Source: an uncultured Lachnospiraceae bacterium
Lineage (GTDB): Bacteria > Bacillota > Clostridia > Lachnospirales > Lachnospiraceae
Direction: 5' to 3'
Assembly (NCBI GenBank): GCA_934294885.1
Contig: CAKRAK010000023.1
Coordinates: 1 to 51,506, forward strand
DNA: 51,506 nucleotides
Position numbers and translations under genes: made by a program. Shown piece after piece: positions 42,804-50,818 of the stretch (position 1 is the stretch's first letter; each line of letters starts with the position of its first letter). The notes below the pieces were generated by a model. It did no database searches, had not been told where the DNA came from, and was given only the letters and a program-made list of their open reading frames with translations.

Positions 42804-43235
42804 TTAGATCGCAGCCAATGTTCTGCCAAGTGCCTTACATGCTTCAATCGCTTCTTCATCCGGAGCTTCATGAGCCATAAGACCCTCTCCGTCAATTACA
42901 GTTGCCCCCGCAGCATTCATACGGTCAACCCAGTCTCTCATCCACTGTCCATCGCCCCATCCGTATGAACCGAATAATGCAACCTGTTTTCCTGAAACAA
43001 TACCTTCTACCTCTTCAACAAAAGGCTCCATCTCTGTTTCTTCCAAAACCTCTGCTCCCATTGCAGGACAACCCATTGCAAATGCAGGGAGAGCCTTTAA
43101 TTCTTCAATATTTGCCTCTAACGGGGCAAGAAATACAGGCTCCTTACCAGCCTCTTTTACTCCATCTCCAATGGTCGCTGCCATTGCTCCTGTATTACCG
43201 CCTTGTGTCCAGAAAATAATATAAACCTTATCCAT
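42804..43235 (-). CDS. Flavodoxin (short chain)
   Basis: An FMN-binding electron carrier that often replaces ferredoxin when iron is scarce. The 143-residue protein has the flavodoxin fold: a phosphate-binding loop variant FWTQGGNTGAMAATI (8-22), AFAMGCPAMGAEVLEE around the 50s loop, and ALFGSYGWGDGQWMRDW around the 90s loop. GGAGG lies 9 nt before the ATG. Its promoter and leader carry two copies of the GTTAG-N6-CTAAC motif and a large hairpin. Confidence 0.92.
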   Translation of the reverse strand: MDKVYIIFWTQGGNTGAMAATIGDGVKEAGKEPVFLAPLEANIEELKALPAFAMGCPAMGAEVLEETEMEPFVEEVEGIVSGKQVALFGSYGWGDGQWMRDWVDRMNAAGATVIDGEGLMAHEAPDEEAIEACKALGRTLAAI

Positions 43236-43267
43236 AAAAAGATACCTCCATGAAAATTTTATACTCT

Positions 43268-43310
43268 CTTTGACACGTGGGAGTTAACTCCCACCAGCAG
43301 TATGTCAAAG
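43268..43310 (-). other. Two-part hairpin in the flavodoxin 5' leader
   Basis: Outer arms CTTTGACA (43268-43275) and TGTCAAAG (43303-43310) enclose an inner perfect stem GTGGGAG/CTCCCAC with loop TTAA (43277-43294). A bulge of 8 nt lies on one side and 1 nt on the other. On the minus strand it lies in the transcribed leader, upstream of the GGAGG site. It may be an RNA regulatory element or an additional operator. Confidence 0.6.
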
Positions 43311-43332
43311 GAGTTTCGTATGATTTATTCAA

Positions 43333-43387
43333 GTTAGTTATCACTAACTTGCATGTATAAGTTAGCATATGCTAACTCCAATGTCAA
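43333..43387 (-). promoter_or_regulatory. Flavodoxin promoter with two GTTAG-N6-CTAAC operators
   Basis: On the minus strand, -35 TTGACA (43382-43387), a 17-bp spacer and -10 TAACTT (43359-43364). The palindrome GTTAGCATATGCTAAC (43361-43376) fills the space between them, and GTTAGTTATCACTAAC (43333-43348) lies just downstream of the start point. The centres are 28 bp apart. Confidence 0.82.
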
Positions 43388-43460
43388 GAGAAATATTTTC
43401 CTTTTCTCTTTATTCCGCAACATGCATTTGCAAAATATAGTATATACGTTTGTGATATCT

Positions 43461-44081
43461 CTATATCAGGAAAATCAATCCTGCAAACATAATCGCACCA
43501 ATTATATTTGCCTTCGCCGGAAGCTTTGTTGGCAATATTACAACTGCCAAAGGCAACAGATTAAAAACGCATGCCCAGACCGGAAGGGATGTCACTCCAG
43601 TTATAACCGCAATCAAAAAAGCAACCGCAAATACAAGCATACCCAGATAACCAAGATACATGGTATAGCATGTTGTCTTAAAAAAATCCCAGACAGCATT
43701 CAATGCTTCCTCTGTCAGATTCAGTTTTACAAAAAACCATTCCACCAGACAACAGAACAGATGATGTAATGCCAGATTAATAAACATCACAAGAGTTGCA
43801 GCAAACATAATCAGATAATAAGTCTCTGAATATTGACGAATCCAGTCACAGATTGCCAGGTAACCGAATATCTCAAAGGTCATTGCACCTACACCTAACG
43901 CCATGGCAATCGAAAGATTTTTAAGAGGCATTCCCTTAAAGGAAACCTTTGACTTTTCATAATCTTTAAAATTTGTTAAATCTACCTTTCCATTTGGAGC
44001 ATATGTAAGAAATCCATCTGATATTCCACATAGTATATGACCTACCAACGCCATAATCATAAATATTTTCCACTGCAGCAT
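43461..44081 (-). CDS. Multi-pass membrane protein, unknown function
   Basis: The 206-residue protein has about six hydrophobic segments and starts IFMIMALVGHILCGISDGFLTYAPNG. It also has a His-His pair in LALHHLFCCLVEWFF. I do not recognise a characterised family. AAGGAGGGG lies 7 nt before the ATG at 44081, which decides the start over an in-frame GTG one codon upstream. It lies between enolase and the flavodoxin promoter on the same strand. Confidence 0.68.
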   Translation of the reverse strand: MLQWKIFMIMALVGHILCGISDGFLTYAPNGKVDLTNFKDYEKSKVSFKGMPLKNLSIAMALGVGAMTFEIFGYLAICDWIRQYSETYYLIMFAATLVMFINLALHHLFCCLVEWFFVKLNLTEEALNAVWDFFKTTCYTMYLGYLGMLVFAVAFLIAVITGVTSLPVWACVFNLLPLAVVILPTKLPAKANIIGAIMFAGLIFLI

Positions 44082-44144
44082 CACAGTACCCCTCCTTAGA
44101 CATGAAAATTCTTCTTTATTTTATTAGATTTATAACATAGAACA

Positions 44145-44172
44145 TGCACCAACCGAAAATCTGATTGGTGCA
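44145..44172 (-). terminator. Possible terminator after enolase
   Basis: A 10-bp stem (TGCACCAATC/GGTTGGTGCA, one G-U) with an 8-nt loop lies 37 bp past the enolase stop. The following minus-strand sequence TGTTCTATG has no solid U-tract, so termination may be partial and allow expression of the membrane-protein gene. Confidence 0.5.
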
Positions 44173-44208
44173 GTTCAAATCATTTCATTATTTGTATATT
44201 ATGATTTA

Positions 44209-45507
44209 TTATTTTTTTACATTAAACGCATCCATTCCAGGATAACATGCTGCATCTCCAAGCTCCTCTTCAATTCTAAGAAGCTGATTGTATTTTGCAA
44301 CACGCTCTGATCTGGATGGTGCACCTGTCTTAATCTGACATGTATTCAAAGCAACTGCAAGGTCTGCAATGGTGGTATCTACTGTCTCACCTGAACGATG
44401 AGAAGAAATTGCAGTATAACCTGCCTTATGAGCCATCTTAATTGCCTCTAAGGTCTCTGATACGGAACCGATCTGATTTAACTTAATCAGGATTGAATTT
44501 GCAGCACCTAAAGAAATACCCTTTGAAAGTCTCTCTGTATTGGTAACGAATAAATCATCACCAACTAACTGAACCTTATGTCCAATCTGTGCTGTCATCT
44601 TCTTCCAGCCTTCCCAGTCTTCCTCATCCAAACCATCTTCGATGGAAATAATCGGATACTTATCTACAAGGCTCTCCCAATGAGCAATTAATTCCTCAGA
44701 AGTATATTCTTTTCCTGATTTTGGCTGCTTATAATAGCCAATACCTTTTTCAGACTTCCACTCTGAAGAAGCTGCATCCATGGCAATCATGAAATCCTTT
44801 CCCGGCTCAAATCCCGCAGCCTTAATTGCCTCAAGAATCTTTTCAATTGCTTCTTCATCTGATGTAAGCTTGTTTGGAGCAAAACCACCTTCATCACCTA
44901 CTGCAGTTACATCTCCCATTTCTTTGATCAATGCCTTTAAAGAATGGAATACTTCTGCACACCATCTTAATGCTTCCTTGAAAGAAGGAGCGCCAACCGG
45001 CATAATCATGAATTCCTGTGTATCAACAGCAGAATCTGCATGTGCACCACCATTTAAGATATTCATCATAGGAACCGGTAATTTTGTTCCCTGAATTCCA
45101 CCTAAGAATTTATATAAAGGAATGTCCAATGCTGTAGCAGCTGCTCTTGCTGTTGCAATAGAAACAGCAAGGATTGCATTTGCACCTAAATTAGACTTAT
45201 CTTTTGTTCCGTCAGCCTTGATCATAGCTGCATCGATTGCATAGATATCTGATGCATCCATTCCTTCCAATACATCTGCAATTGTTGTATTGATATTATT
45301 CACTGCCTTTGTTGTTCCTTTTCCAAGATATCTTGACTTGTCTCCATCTCTTAATTCTAACGCCTCAAACTCTCCCGTTGATGCTCCGGATGGTGCAGTT
45401 CCTCTACCAACGGTACCGTCAATTAATGTTACCTCTGCCTCAACTGTAGGATTTCCTCTGGAATCAAGAATTTCTCTACCATAAACCTTTTCAATTTCTA
45501 AATACAT
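44209..45507 (-). CDS. eno: Enolase (phosphopyruvate hydratase)
   Basis: Enolase converts 2-phosphoglycerate to phosphoenolpyruvate in glycolysis. The 432-residue protein has the full fold: YGREILDSRGNPTVEAEV (9-26), catalytic and Mg residues in AMDAASSEW, SIEDGLDEEDWEGW and LVGDDLFVTN, then ILIKLNQIGS and SHRSGETVD. I use the ATG of MYLEIEKV with AAGGAAA upstream; an ATG two codons earlier is possible. It is a single gene whose promoter carries two copies of the same palindrome as flavodoxin. Confidence 0.97.
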   Translation of the reverse strand: MYLEIEKVYGREILDSRGNPTVEAEVTLIDGTVGRGTAPSGASTGEFEALELRDGDKSRYLGKGTTKAVNNINTTIADVLEGMDASDIYAIDAAMIKADGTKDKSNLGANAILAVSIATARAAATALDIPLYKFLGGIQGTKLPVPMMNILNGGAHADSAVDTQEFMIMPVGAPSFKEALRWCAEVFHSLKALIKEMGDVTAVGDEGGFAPNKLTSDEEAIEKILEAIKAAGFEPGKDFMIAMDAASSEWKSEKGIGYYKQPKSGKEYTSEELIAHWESLVDKYPIISIEDGLDEEDWEGWKKMTAQIGHKVQLVGDDLFVTNTERLSKGISLGAANSILIKLNQIGSVSETLEAIKMAHKAGYTAISSHRSGETVDTTIADLAVALNTCQIKTGAPSRSERVAKYNQLLRIEEELGDAACYPGMDAFNVKK

Positions 45508-45604
45508 ATTCATTTTCCTTTCTTTATTGATTTTCTTAAAGCCCGTAAAATAATTCCACATTCTATATCATGGTTCATTTTGCAAAGCCTTATACATTTT
45601 TGAA

Positions 45605-45662
45605 GTTAGCGTACACTAACCTCTTTAACCGTTAGTTTACACTAACTTCGAATCATAGTCAA
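45605..45662 (-). promoter_or_regulatory. Enolase promoter with two GTTAG-N6-CTAAC operators
   Basis: On the minus strand, -35 TTGACT (45657-45662), a 17-bp spacer and -10 TAAACT (45634-45639). Operator GTTAGTTTACACTAAC (45631-45646) covers the -10, and GTTAGCGTACACTAAC (45605-45620) lies in the first transcribed bases. The centres are 26 bp apart, close to the 28 bp at flavodoxin. Confidence 0.8.
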
Positions 45663-45754
45663 TACGATTCTCAAAATATATGGAACGGATTCGCTACATA
45701 CGGTCACCTACAAACAGAAACGAGATATCTCTGTCATCCCGCCCCTTCATACAT

Positions 45755-47488
45755 TTAACAGTATTTCCACTGTCCTGTTTCTAACTGTGTATCAATCATA
45801 TGCTTATACAAGCCATTTTGTTGTTTTAATTCTTCCGGTGTACCCTGTTCGGCTACCACTCCATCCTTTAATACAACAATCTTGTCAACACCGTCAACGG
45901 TTCTCATTCTGTGAGCAATAATCAATACCGTCTTATTCTGAATCAGCTTGGAAATGGATTCCTGAATTACAGACTCATTATCTACATCTAAAGATGCAGT
46001 TGCCTCATCCATTAAAATAATCGGTGCATCCTTTAAAAAGGCTCTGGCAATGGATATTCTCTGACGTTCTCCACCGGATAATTCCGAACCGTTTTCTCCA
46101 ATTAGGGTATTCCATTTATCCGGAAGCTTTTCGATAAAATCAGTACAATTTGCAAGCTTTGCAGCCGCCATTACTTCTTCATCCGTAGCATCCTTTTTAC
46201 CGATTCGGATGTTTTCCATAACCGTATTGTTAAAAAGTGTTACATCCTGAAAAACGATGGAATATAAGGATAAGAGACATTCCGGTTCAATTTCCGATAC
46301 GTTCATACCTCCAACAGTGATGGTACCCTTCTGGCAATCCCAGAATCTTGCTGCCAGACGGGAAACCGTTGTCTTTCCTCCGCCGGACGGTCCGATCAAT
46401 GCGGTTACCTGGTCCTGCTTTGCTGTAAATGATACATCCTTTAAAACCCGTTCTCCTCTTTCATAAGAAAATCCTACATGATCAAAGGTAATATCGTATC
46501 CCTGATTTGTAAGTGCCTCTTTTCCGGTCTGTTCCTCATGGGATAAGATTTCATCCATTCTCTCACAAGTAGTATCCAGACTGATAATAGCGGATAAATT
46601 CTGCAATGCAATCTGTAATGGTTCATACATTCTTGTTACAACCAGCAAGAACAGGAAGAAGGTCAACACTGTAATCTCGCCTTTAACCAGTAATAAGCTT
46701 CCTACCAAAGCAACCGTTCCGATTCCGAGTTTCAAGATCATCTGTGCGGAACAGACATATGCCGCATTTTTAAATTCCAATACGATGGCATTTTTTTCTA
46801 CATCCTTAATTTTCTTAATTAATCCCTCCATATAAGTTTCTGTCATGTTGTTGGAACGAAGGTCTCTGATGGTTTCCAATCCCTCCTGAATTCCATCTAA
46901 ACAAGTCAGCTTATAAGACATCGTTTTTTTCTGAACATTCTTTAATCCTTTTCTGGAGGTTAATACAATGATAAATGCAATTGGCATTACCCAGATAGCC
47001 GCCAGTGCCATCTTCCAGTTAAAGAATAACAAACTGATCACAATGATCGTTGTGGATATCATAGAACCAATCAATTCCGGAATCCAATGAGAGCTGGCAG
47101 TTTCTATCAATGCACAATCGGACATAATAGAATTTGTCAGGTCTGATAAATCCTTTTTCCCAAAGAAGGAAAGAGGAAGTCTTCTTAATTTCTCCGCAAG
47201 TGTTCTTCTACGAACACCGCTTTCTACGTAAGTAGAGAAAAAGGTTGCTTTATACTGAAAATAAGTTGTTAACGCAATCAGGAAAAATGCTGCAATAATT
47301 CCCGCCCCAAAGAAACCAAGCTTATCCTTTGGTACATTTCCCTCTAACAGATAAGAAGATAGCTGATATAACAAACCAACCGGTGCCATCAAAACAAGAT
47401 TTGCAAGGGTCACTGCCACAAATGCCCATATCATTTTCTTTGCACCATTTTCGGATAATGCATATTTATGCTTTAATTTTTCTATCAT
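45755..47488 (-). CDS. ABC exporter-type half-transporter, second subunit
   Basis: The 577-residue protein has an N-terminal six-helix membrane domain (about 15-310) fused to an ATPase: Walker A GPSGGGKTT (about 378-386), signature ELSGGERQRISIARAF, Walker B PIILMDEATASLD and switch IAHRM. All motifs are canonical. It pairs with the gene before it, whose stop overlaps its ATG by 4 nt (ATGA), indicating a heterodimer. I chose this ATG (47488) since AGGTG lies 7 nt before it; upstream in-frame codons overlap the partner gene. The substrate is unknown. Confidence 0.92.
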   Translation of the reverse strand: MIEKLKHKYALSENGAKKMIWAFVAVTLANLVLMAPVGLLYQLSSYLLEGNVPKDKLGFFGAGIIAAFFLIALTTYFQYKATFFSTYVESGVRRRTLAEKLRRLPLSFFGKKDLSDLTNSIMSDCALIETASSHWIPELIGSMISTTIIVISLLFFNWKMALAAIWVMPIAFIIVLTSRKGLKNVQKKTMSYKLTCLDGIQEGLETIRDLRSNNMTETYMEGLIKKIKDVEKNAIVLEFKNAAYVCSAQMILKLGIGTVALVGSLLLVKGEITVLTFFLFLLVVTRMYEPLQIALQNLSAIISLDTTCERMDEILSHEEQTGKEALTNQGYDITFDHVGFSYERGERVLKDVSFTAKQDQVTALIGPSGGGKTTVSRLAARFWDCQKGTITVGGMNVSEIEPECLLSLYSIVFQDVTLFNNTVMENIRIGKKDATDEEVMAAAKLANCTDFIEKLPDKWNTLIGENGSELSGGERQRISIARAFLKDAPIILMDEATASLDVDNESVIQESISKLIQNKTVLIIAHRMRTVDGVDKIVVLKDGVVAEQGTPEELKQQNGLYKHMIDTQLETGQWKYC

Positions 47489-49275
47489 TCTTTTGCACCT
47501 GCCTTTCCTACCTGCCAATTTACAGACTTGTTATACTCATTCCACATATGGGTGTAAATTCCACCATCTGCAAGTAATTTCTCATGTGTTCCGGATTCTG
47601 CAATCAATCCGTCCTTTAATACATAAATGCAGTCTACATTTGTAATTGTGGATAAACGATGGGCAATCATAATCACGGTTTTATCCTTTGAAAGCTTATC
47701 AAATGCAAGCTGAACCAGCTTCTCATTATCCGGATCTGCAAATGCGGTCGCTTCATCTAAAATTAAAATCGGTGCATTCTTAAGAAATGCTCTGGCAATG
47801 GATAACCGCTGCATCTCACCACCGGACACATAAGTACCCTTGGAACCGATAATCGTGTTCACACCCTGAGGAAGCTTTTCGATAATATCATTACACTGTG
47901 CGTTTTCCAAAGCTGCCATAACCTCATCATCTGTTGCATCCGGTCTTCCCATTCTTACATTTTCCAAAATACTTGTCTTTAACAGTCTGCTGTCCTGAAA
48001 CACATAAGATACCTGATTCATCAATTCCTTTGTATCAATCCTACGGACATCCACTCCTCCAATGGAGATACTTCCCTCTTTCACATCCCAGAATCTAGCA
48101 ATCAAAGAAGCAAGGGTTGTTTTTCCACCACCGGATGGTCCAACAAATGCAATATGGTCACCGGCATGAACATTTAATGATATGCCGTCGATGGCATTTT
48201 TCTTAGATTCATCATAAGAAAAGGTTACATCCTTAAGACTTAACGAAGCATCCTTTATCTGCTCTCCACCTGTTACATCCGGTAATTCTTCCTTATTCAG
48301 AATCTCATCCATTCGGTTTAATGCATCTTCCACAATCATCTGTGATTCGCCGGCATAAGCTACCTTCATCAAGGTTGTTGTAAGCACAGTTGTAATCAGA
48401 ATGTAAAATACAAGATTCAATATAAATTCGTCTGTAACGGTATTTCCACCCAATATGTAAGCCGCAACAATCAAAGCTGCAAAGATACCATTTGAAAATA
48501 CAGTAAATCCAATCATGGGAATCATCATGGATTTGGTATAGTCCAAAGTCCATTTCTCATATTCATCAATTGCAGCTTTAAAACGCTTGAATGAGAAAAT
48601 GGTCTGTCCAAAGGTTTTTAATACCGGCACACCACGAACATATTCCACTGCTTCTGCAGACATGGTTTCCAGAGAATTCTGATACTGCTTCATATCCTCA
48701 GCCATCTTGGGCCCCATCATCATAGAACCCATGATCAGGAAAGCAACAACCACCGGTATTAAACTGATCAAGCCAAGTCTCCAGTCAAATACCGCCATCA
48801 TAACAAGGAGTCCAATCGGTGTTGCTCTTGAGATCACCTTGTCCGGAAGATTATGTGCTAAAAATGTTTCTGTTGCACCGGAAGAATCCATTACGATTTT
48901 TCGAATCTTACCAGTTCCTTCTGCCTCTACATATCCAAGAGGAAGCTTCATAATATGCTCCATCATCTTGATACGCATATTGGCCTGCACACGAAAGGCC
49001 GCCTTGTGGGAACACATCAATGCTCCGATATAGAAAACCATTGCAAGCAATGCAAATCCCACTGCCTGCCATCCATAAGATGTAATATGGGTTGCTTTTG
49101 AAAAATCCGGTCGTACTTCCAAAACTTCCTTGATAATACGCCATACATAAAAAAATGGGACCAATGCTATCCATGCACTGATTGCTGCCAATACACAGGA
49201 CAGATAAGAAAAATATTTGTGATTTCCTGCCATATCCATTAGTCTTGACAATGCGCTTTGTTTTTTGTCCTTCAT
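47485..49275 (-). CDS. ABC exporter-type half-transporter, first subunit
   Basis: The 596-residue protein has a six-helix membrane domain with a well-conserved EYVRGVPVLKTFGQTIFSFKRFKAAI segment, and an ATPase domain with Walker A GPSGGGKTT, signature YVSGGEMQRLSIARAF, Walker B PILILDEATAFAD and IAHRL. The D-loop AFAD differs from the SALD of the partner type, suggesting unequal ATP sites. Such pairs in Clostridia are linked to drug export or, in the Irt/Ybt group, iron-siderophore import. CAGGAGGATTTGTC precedes the ATG, and one GTTAG-N6-CTAAC operator lies 24 bp upstream. Confidence 0.92.
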   Translation of the reverse strand: MKDKKQSALSRLMDMAGNHKYFSYLSCVLAAISAWIALVPFFYVWRIIKEVLEVRPDFSKATHITSYGWQAVGFALLAMVFYIGALMCSHKAAFRVQANMRIKMMEHIMKLPLGYVEAEGTGKIRKIVMDSSGATETFLAHNLPDKVISRATPIGLLVMMAVFDWRLGLISLIPVVVAFLIMGSMMMGPKMAEDMKQYQNSLETMSAEAVEYVRGVPVLKTFGQTIFSFKRFKAAIDEYEKWTLDYTKSMMIPMIGFTVFSNGIFAALIVAAYILGGNTVTDEFILNLVFYILITTVLTTTLMKVAYAGESQMIVEDALNRMDEILNKEELPDVTGGEQIKDASLSLKDVTFSYDESKKNAIDGISLNVHAGDHIAFVGPSGGGKTTLASLIARFWDVKEGSISIGGVDVRRIDTKELMNQVSYVFQDSRLLKTSILENVRMGRPDATDDEVMAALENAQCNDIIEKLPQGVNTIIGSKGTYVSGGEMQRLSIARAFLKNAPILILDEATAFADPDNEKLVQLAFDKLSKDKTVIMIAHRLSTITNVDCIYVLKDGLIAESGTHEKLLADGGIYTHMWNEYNKSVNWQVGKAGAKE

Positions 49276-49298
49276 GACAAATCCTCCTGTTCTTTTAG

Positions 49299-49314
49299 GT
49301 TAGTAAACGCTAAC
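49299..49314 (-). promoter_or_regulatory. GTTAG-N6-CTAAC operator before the ABC pair
   Basis: GTTAGTAAACGCTAAC, the same palindrome as at flavodoxin and enolase. A weak promoter, -35 TTGAGA with -10 TAAATA at 18 bp on the minus strand, would put the operator across the start point, where binding would block transcription. Confidence 0.75.
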
Positions 49315-49330
49315 TCGTTATTTATTTTTT

Positions 49331-49363
49331 AGCAGTATCTTTTCTCAAAGAAAAAATACTGCT
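49331..49363. repeat. Inverted repeat upstream of the ABC pair
   Basis: AGCAGTAT and ATACTGCT (8 bp, perfect) enclose further partly paired T- and A-runs. It lies between the GNAT stop and the ABC operator. It may be the end of the GNAT transcript, but no U-tract follows on the minus strand. Confidence 0.4.
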
Positions 49364-49414
49364 TATTCACGTAATATTTACTCCGTTTCTAGAATTGCCC
49401 GCCATCCGGCATAA

Positions 49415-50014
49415 TTAAATATCCGGATATTTTATCAGATCATACAGCTTACCGGCCTGCCCTAAATCTCTTGTACCGGCTAACTCCATACCAAGGTGCA
49501 TGTATTTATTACATTTTGACTGGGCATCTGTATCCAGAATTACAGGAACCTGTAACCGGTTACCTTCCGCAAATGCCATTTCCATGACCTTACGCATATA
49601 TCCCTGTCCCTGATATTCTTCCGGCACACATACTAATCCAACAAAGATATAAGGCTTTTTCTCCTTATCCATTCGGCTTTTTAAATCGGGGCCACCCTTT
49701 GATACTGTCTTAAAAAAACGAATCAATTCCCCTAAACTCATGGATTGAAAAAAAGCCTTTACTAATTCAAATCCCGCGGACATACTAATCTTCTGACCTG
49801 GAAGCTTATAGGCAATATAGGCCTCCCCCTTCTCGCTGGTTGTATGAAGAAGTCCACCTTTTACTGCCATACGGACATATCCGTTAATATATACTGCGGA
49901 TGCCTCCTGACTACGATAACAGGATACCAGCCCCTTCTCATTCCCATAATCGTAATAGCCAAAAGCATGACCTATTTTATTAATTTTTTGCTCATCAAGC
50001 TCTGTTACACGCAT
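49415..50014 (-). CDS. GNAT-family acetyltransferase
   Basis: The 199-residue protein has a GNAT core in the second half: VGLVCVPEEYQGQGYMRKVMEMAFAEG (Q/R-x-x-G-x-G acetyl-CoA loop as YQGQGYMRKV), followed by VPVILDTDAQSKCNKYMHLGMELAG. The first half (AYIAYKLPG and SAGFELVKAFF) is a lineage-specific extension as in YdfB/Bls-like GNATs. The substrate is unknown. It has its own promoter with the shared palindrome between -35 and -10. An AGGAGTTAGGAT site precedes the ATG. Confidence 0.85.
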   Translation of the reverse strand: MRVTELDEQKINKIGHAFGYYDYGNEKGLVSCYRSQEASAVYINGYVRMAVKGGLLHTTSEKGEAYIAYKLPGQKISMSAGFELVKAFFQSMSLGELIRFFKTVSKGGPDLKSRMDKEKKPYIFVGLVCVPEEYQGQGYMRKVMEMAFAEGNRLQVPVILDTDAQSKCNKYMHLGMELAGTRDLGQAGKLYDLIKYPDI

Positions 50015-50046
50015 ATCCTAACTCCTTTTTGGTTTATATGAACCAT

Positions 50047-50075
50047 ATGTTAGTTTAAACTAACGTAAATGTCAA
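50047..50075 (-). promoter_or_regulatory. GNAT-gene promoter with GTTAG-N6-CTAAC operator
   Basis: On the minus strand, -35 TTGACA (50070-50075), a 17-bp spacer and -10 TAACAT (50047-50052). The fully symmetric GTTAGTTTAAACTAAC (50049-50064) starts 5 bp after the -35, the identical position to the flavodoxin promoter. Confidence 0.85.
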
Positions 50076-50128
50076 CAAAATCTTTCTGAGCAAAGCTTTA
50101 CCCGGGAATCTCCGATATCAGATTCCTA

Positions 50129-50770
50129 TTATTTTTTATTTTTAGGAGCATAGTCTCTCATCTCCGGTATGGCTCCTCCGGATACCGCCCAAAGATAAAG
50201 ACTTGCAACACTGCCATAGGGACGAAAACGTCTGCGATATTTTTCAAACAGCTTTCTGTCTATTTTTCTGTGATGATATACCATCCGCAATCCCCTTTGA
50301 ATTGCCAAATCATCAAAGCTTAATATATCCGGACGCTGCAGACAAAACAATAAAATCATCTCTGCCGTCCATACTCCGATTCCTTTCAAAGAGGACAACG
50401 CTTTAATTGCCTCTTCATCAGACATTTGCGATACTGCCCGTAAATCGAAGACTCCATCATGTACCTTTTTAGCAAAATCCGTAATATATTCTGCTTTTCT
50501 AAATGTCATGCCAAAGGACTGCAATTGTAAAGTTCCTGCAGATAATATTTTTTCTGCATCAACGGTTTCAAAAGAATCCACCATTCTTTTCCAGATAGTA
50601 GCCTGTGCCTTTGTGGAAATCTGCTGTCCGATAATATGGTGAATGACAGAAGAAAATAAGTCCGTATCGATTTCTCTCTTGATAAATCCCAGCCGATCGA
50701 TTACCTCTGCCAGCTTTTTATCCTTTTCCCGCAAATATGAAATTTCTTTATCACCATATTCAAAGTACAT
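50129..50770 (-). CDS. DNA-3-methyladenine glycosylase II (AlkA-like)
   Basis: A base-excision repair enzyme of the HhH-GPD superfamily that removes alkylated purines. The 213-residue protein has the helix-hairpin-helix LSSLKGIGVWTAEMILLF and the catalytic aspartate in SFDDLAIQRGLRM, with IIGQQISTKAQATIWKRM earlier. It lacks the N-terminal beta domain of E. coli AlkA, as in the short Clostridial forms, and has no iron-sulfur cysteines. GAGAGGTAACTT precedes the ATG. Confidence 0.92.
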   Translation of the reverse strand: MYFEYGDKEISYLREKDKKLAEVIDRLGFIKREIDTDLFSSVIHHIIGQQISTKAQATIWKRMVDSFETVDAEKILSAGTLQLQSFGMTFRKAEYITDFAKKVHDGVFDLRAVSQMSDEEAIKALSSLKGIGVWTAEMILLFCLQRPDILSFDDLAIQRGLRMVYHHRKIDRKLFEKYRRRFRPYGSVASLYLWAVSGGAIPEMRDYAPKNKK

Positions 50771-50818
50771 AAGTTACCTCTCTCGTTTAAAAACATTATT
50801 TTACCACTGAGAAACAGA

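Noticed and set aside
43268..43310. FMN riboswitch before flavodoxin
   Set aside because: Too short (43 nt) and without the conserved multi-helix core; only a composite hairpin is present.
43333..50064. Reading the GTTAG-N6-CTAAC sites as Fur, DtxR/IdeR or AdcR boxes
   Set aside because: The arms and the 6-bp gap do not match GATAATGATAATCATTATC, TTAGGTTAGCCTAACCTAA or TTAACNNGTTAA. The regulator family is left open.
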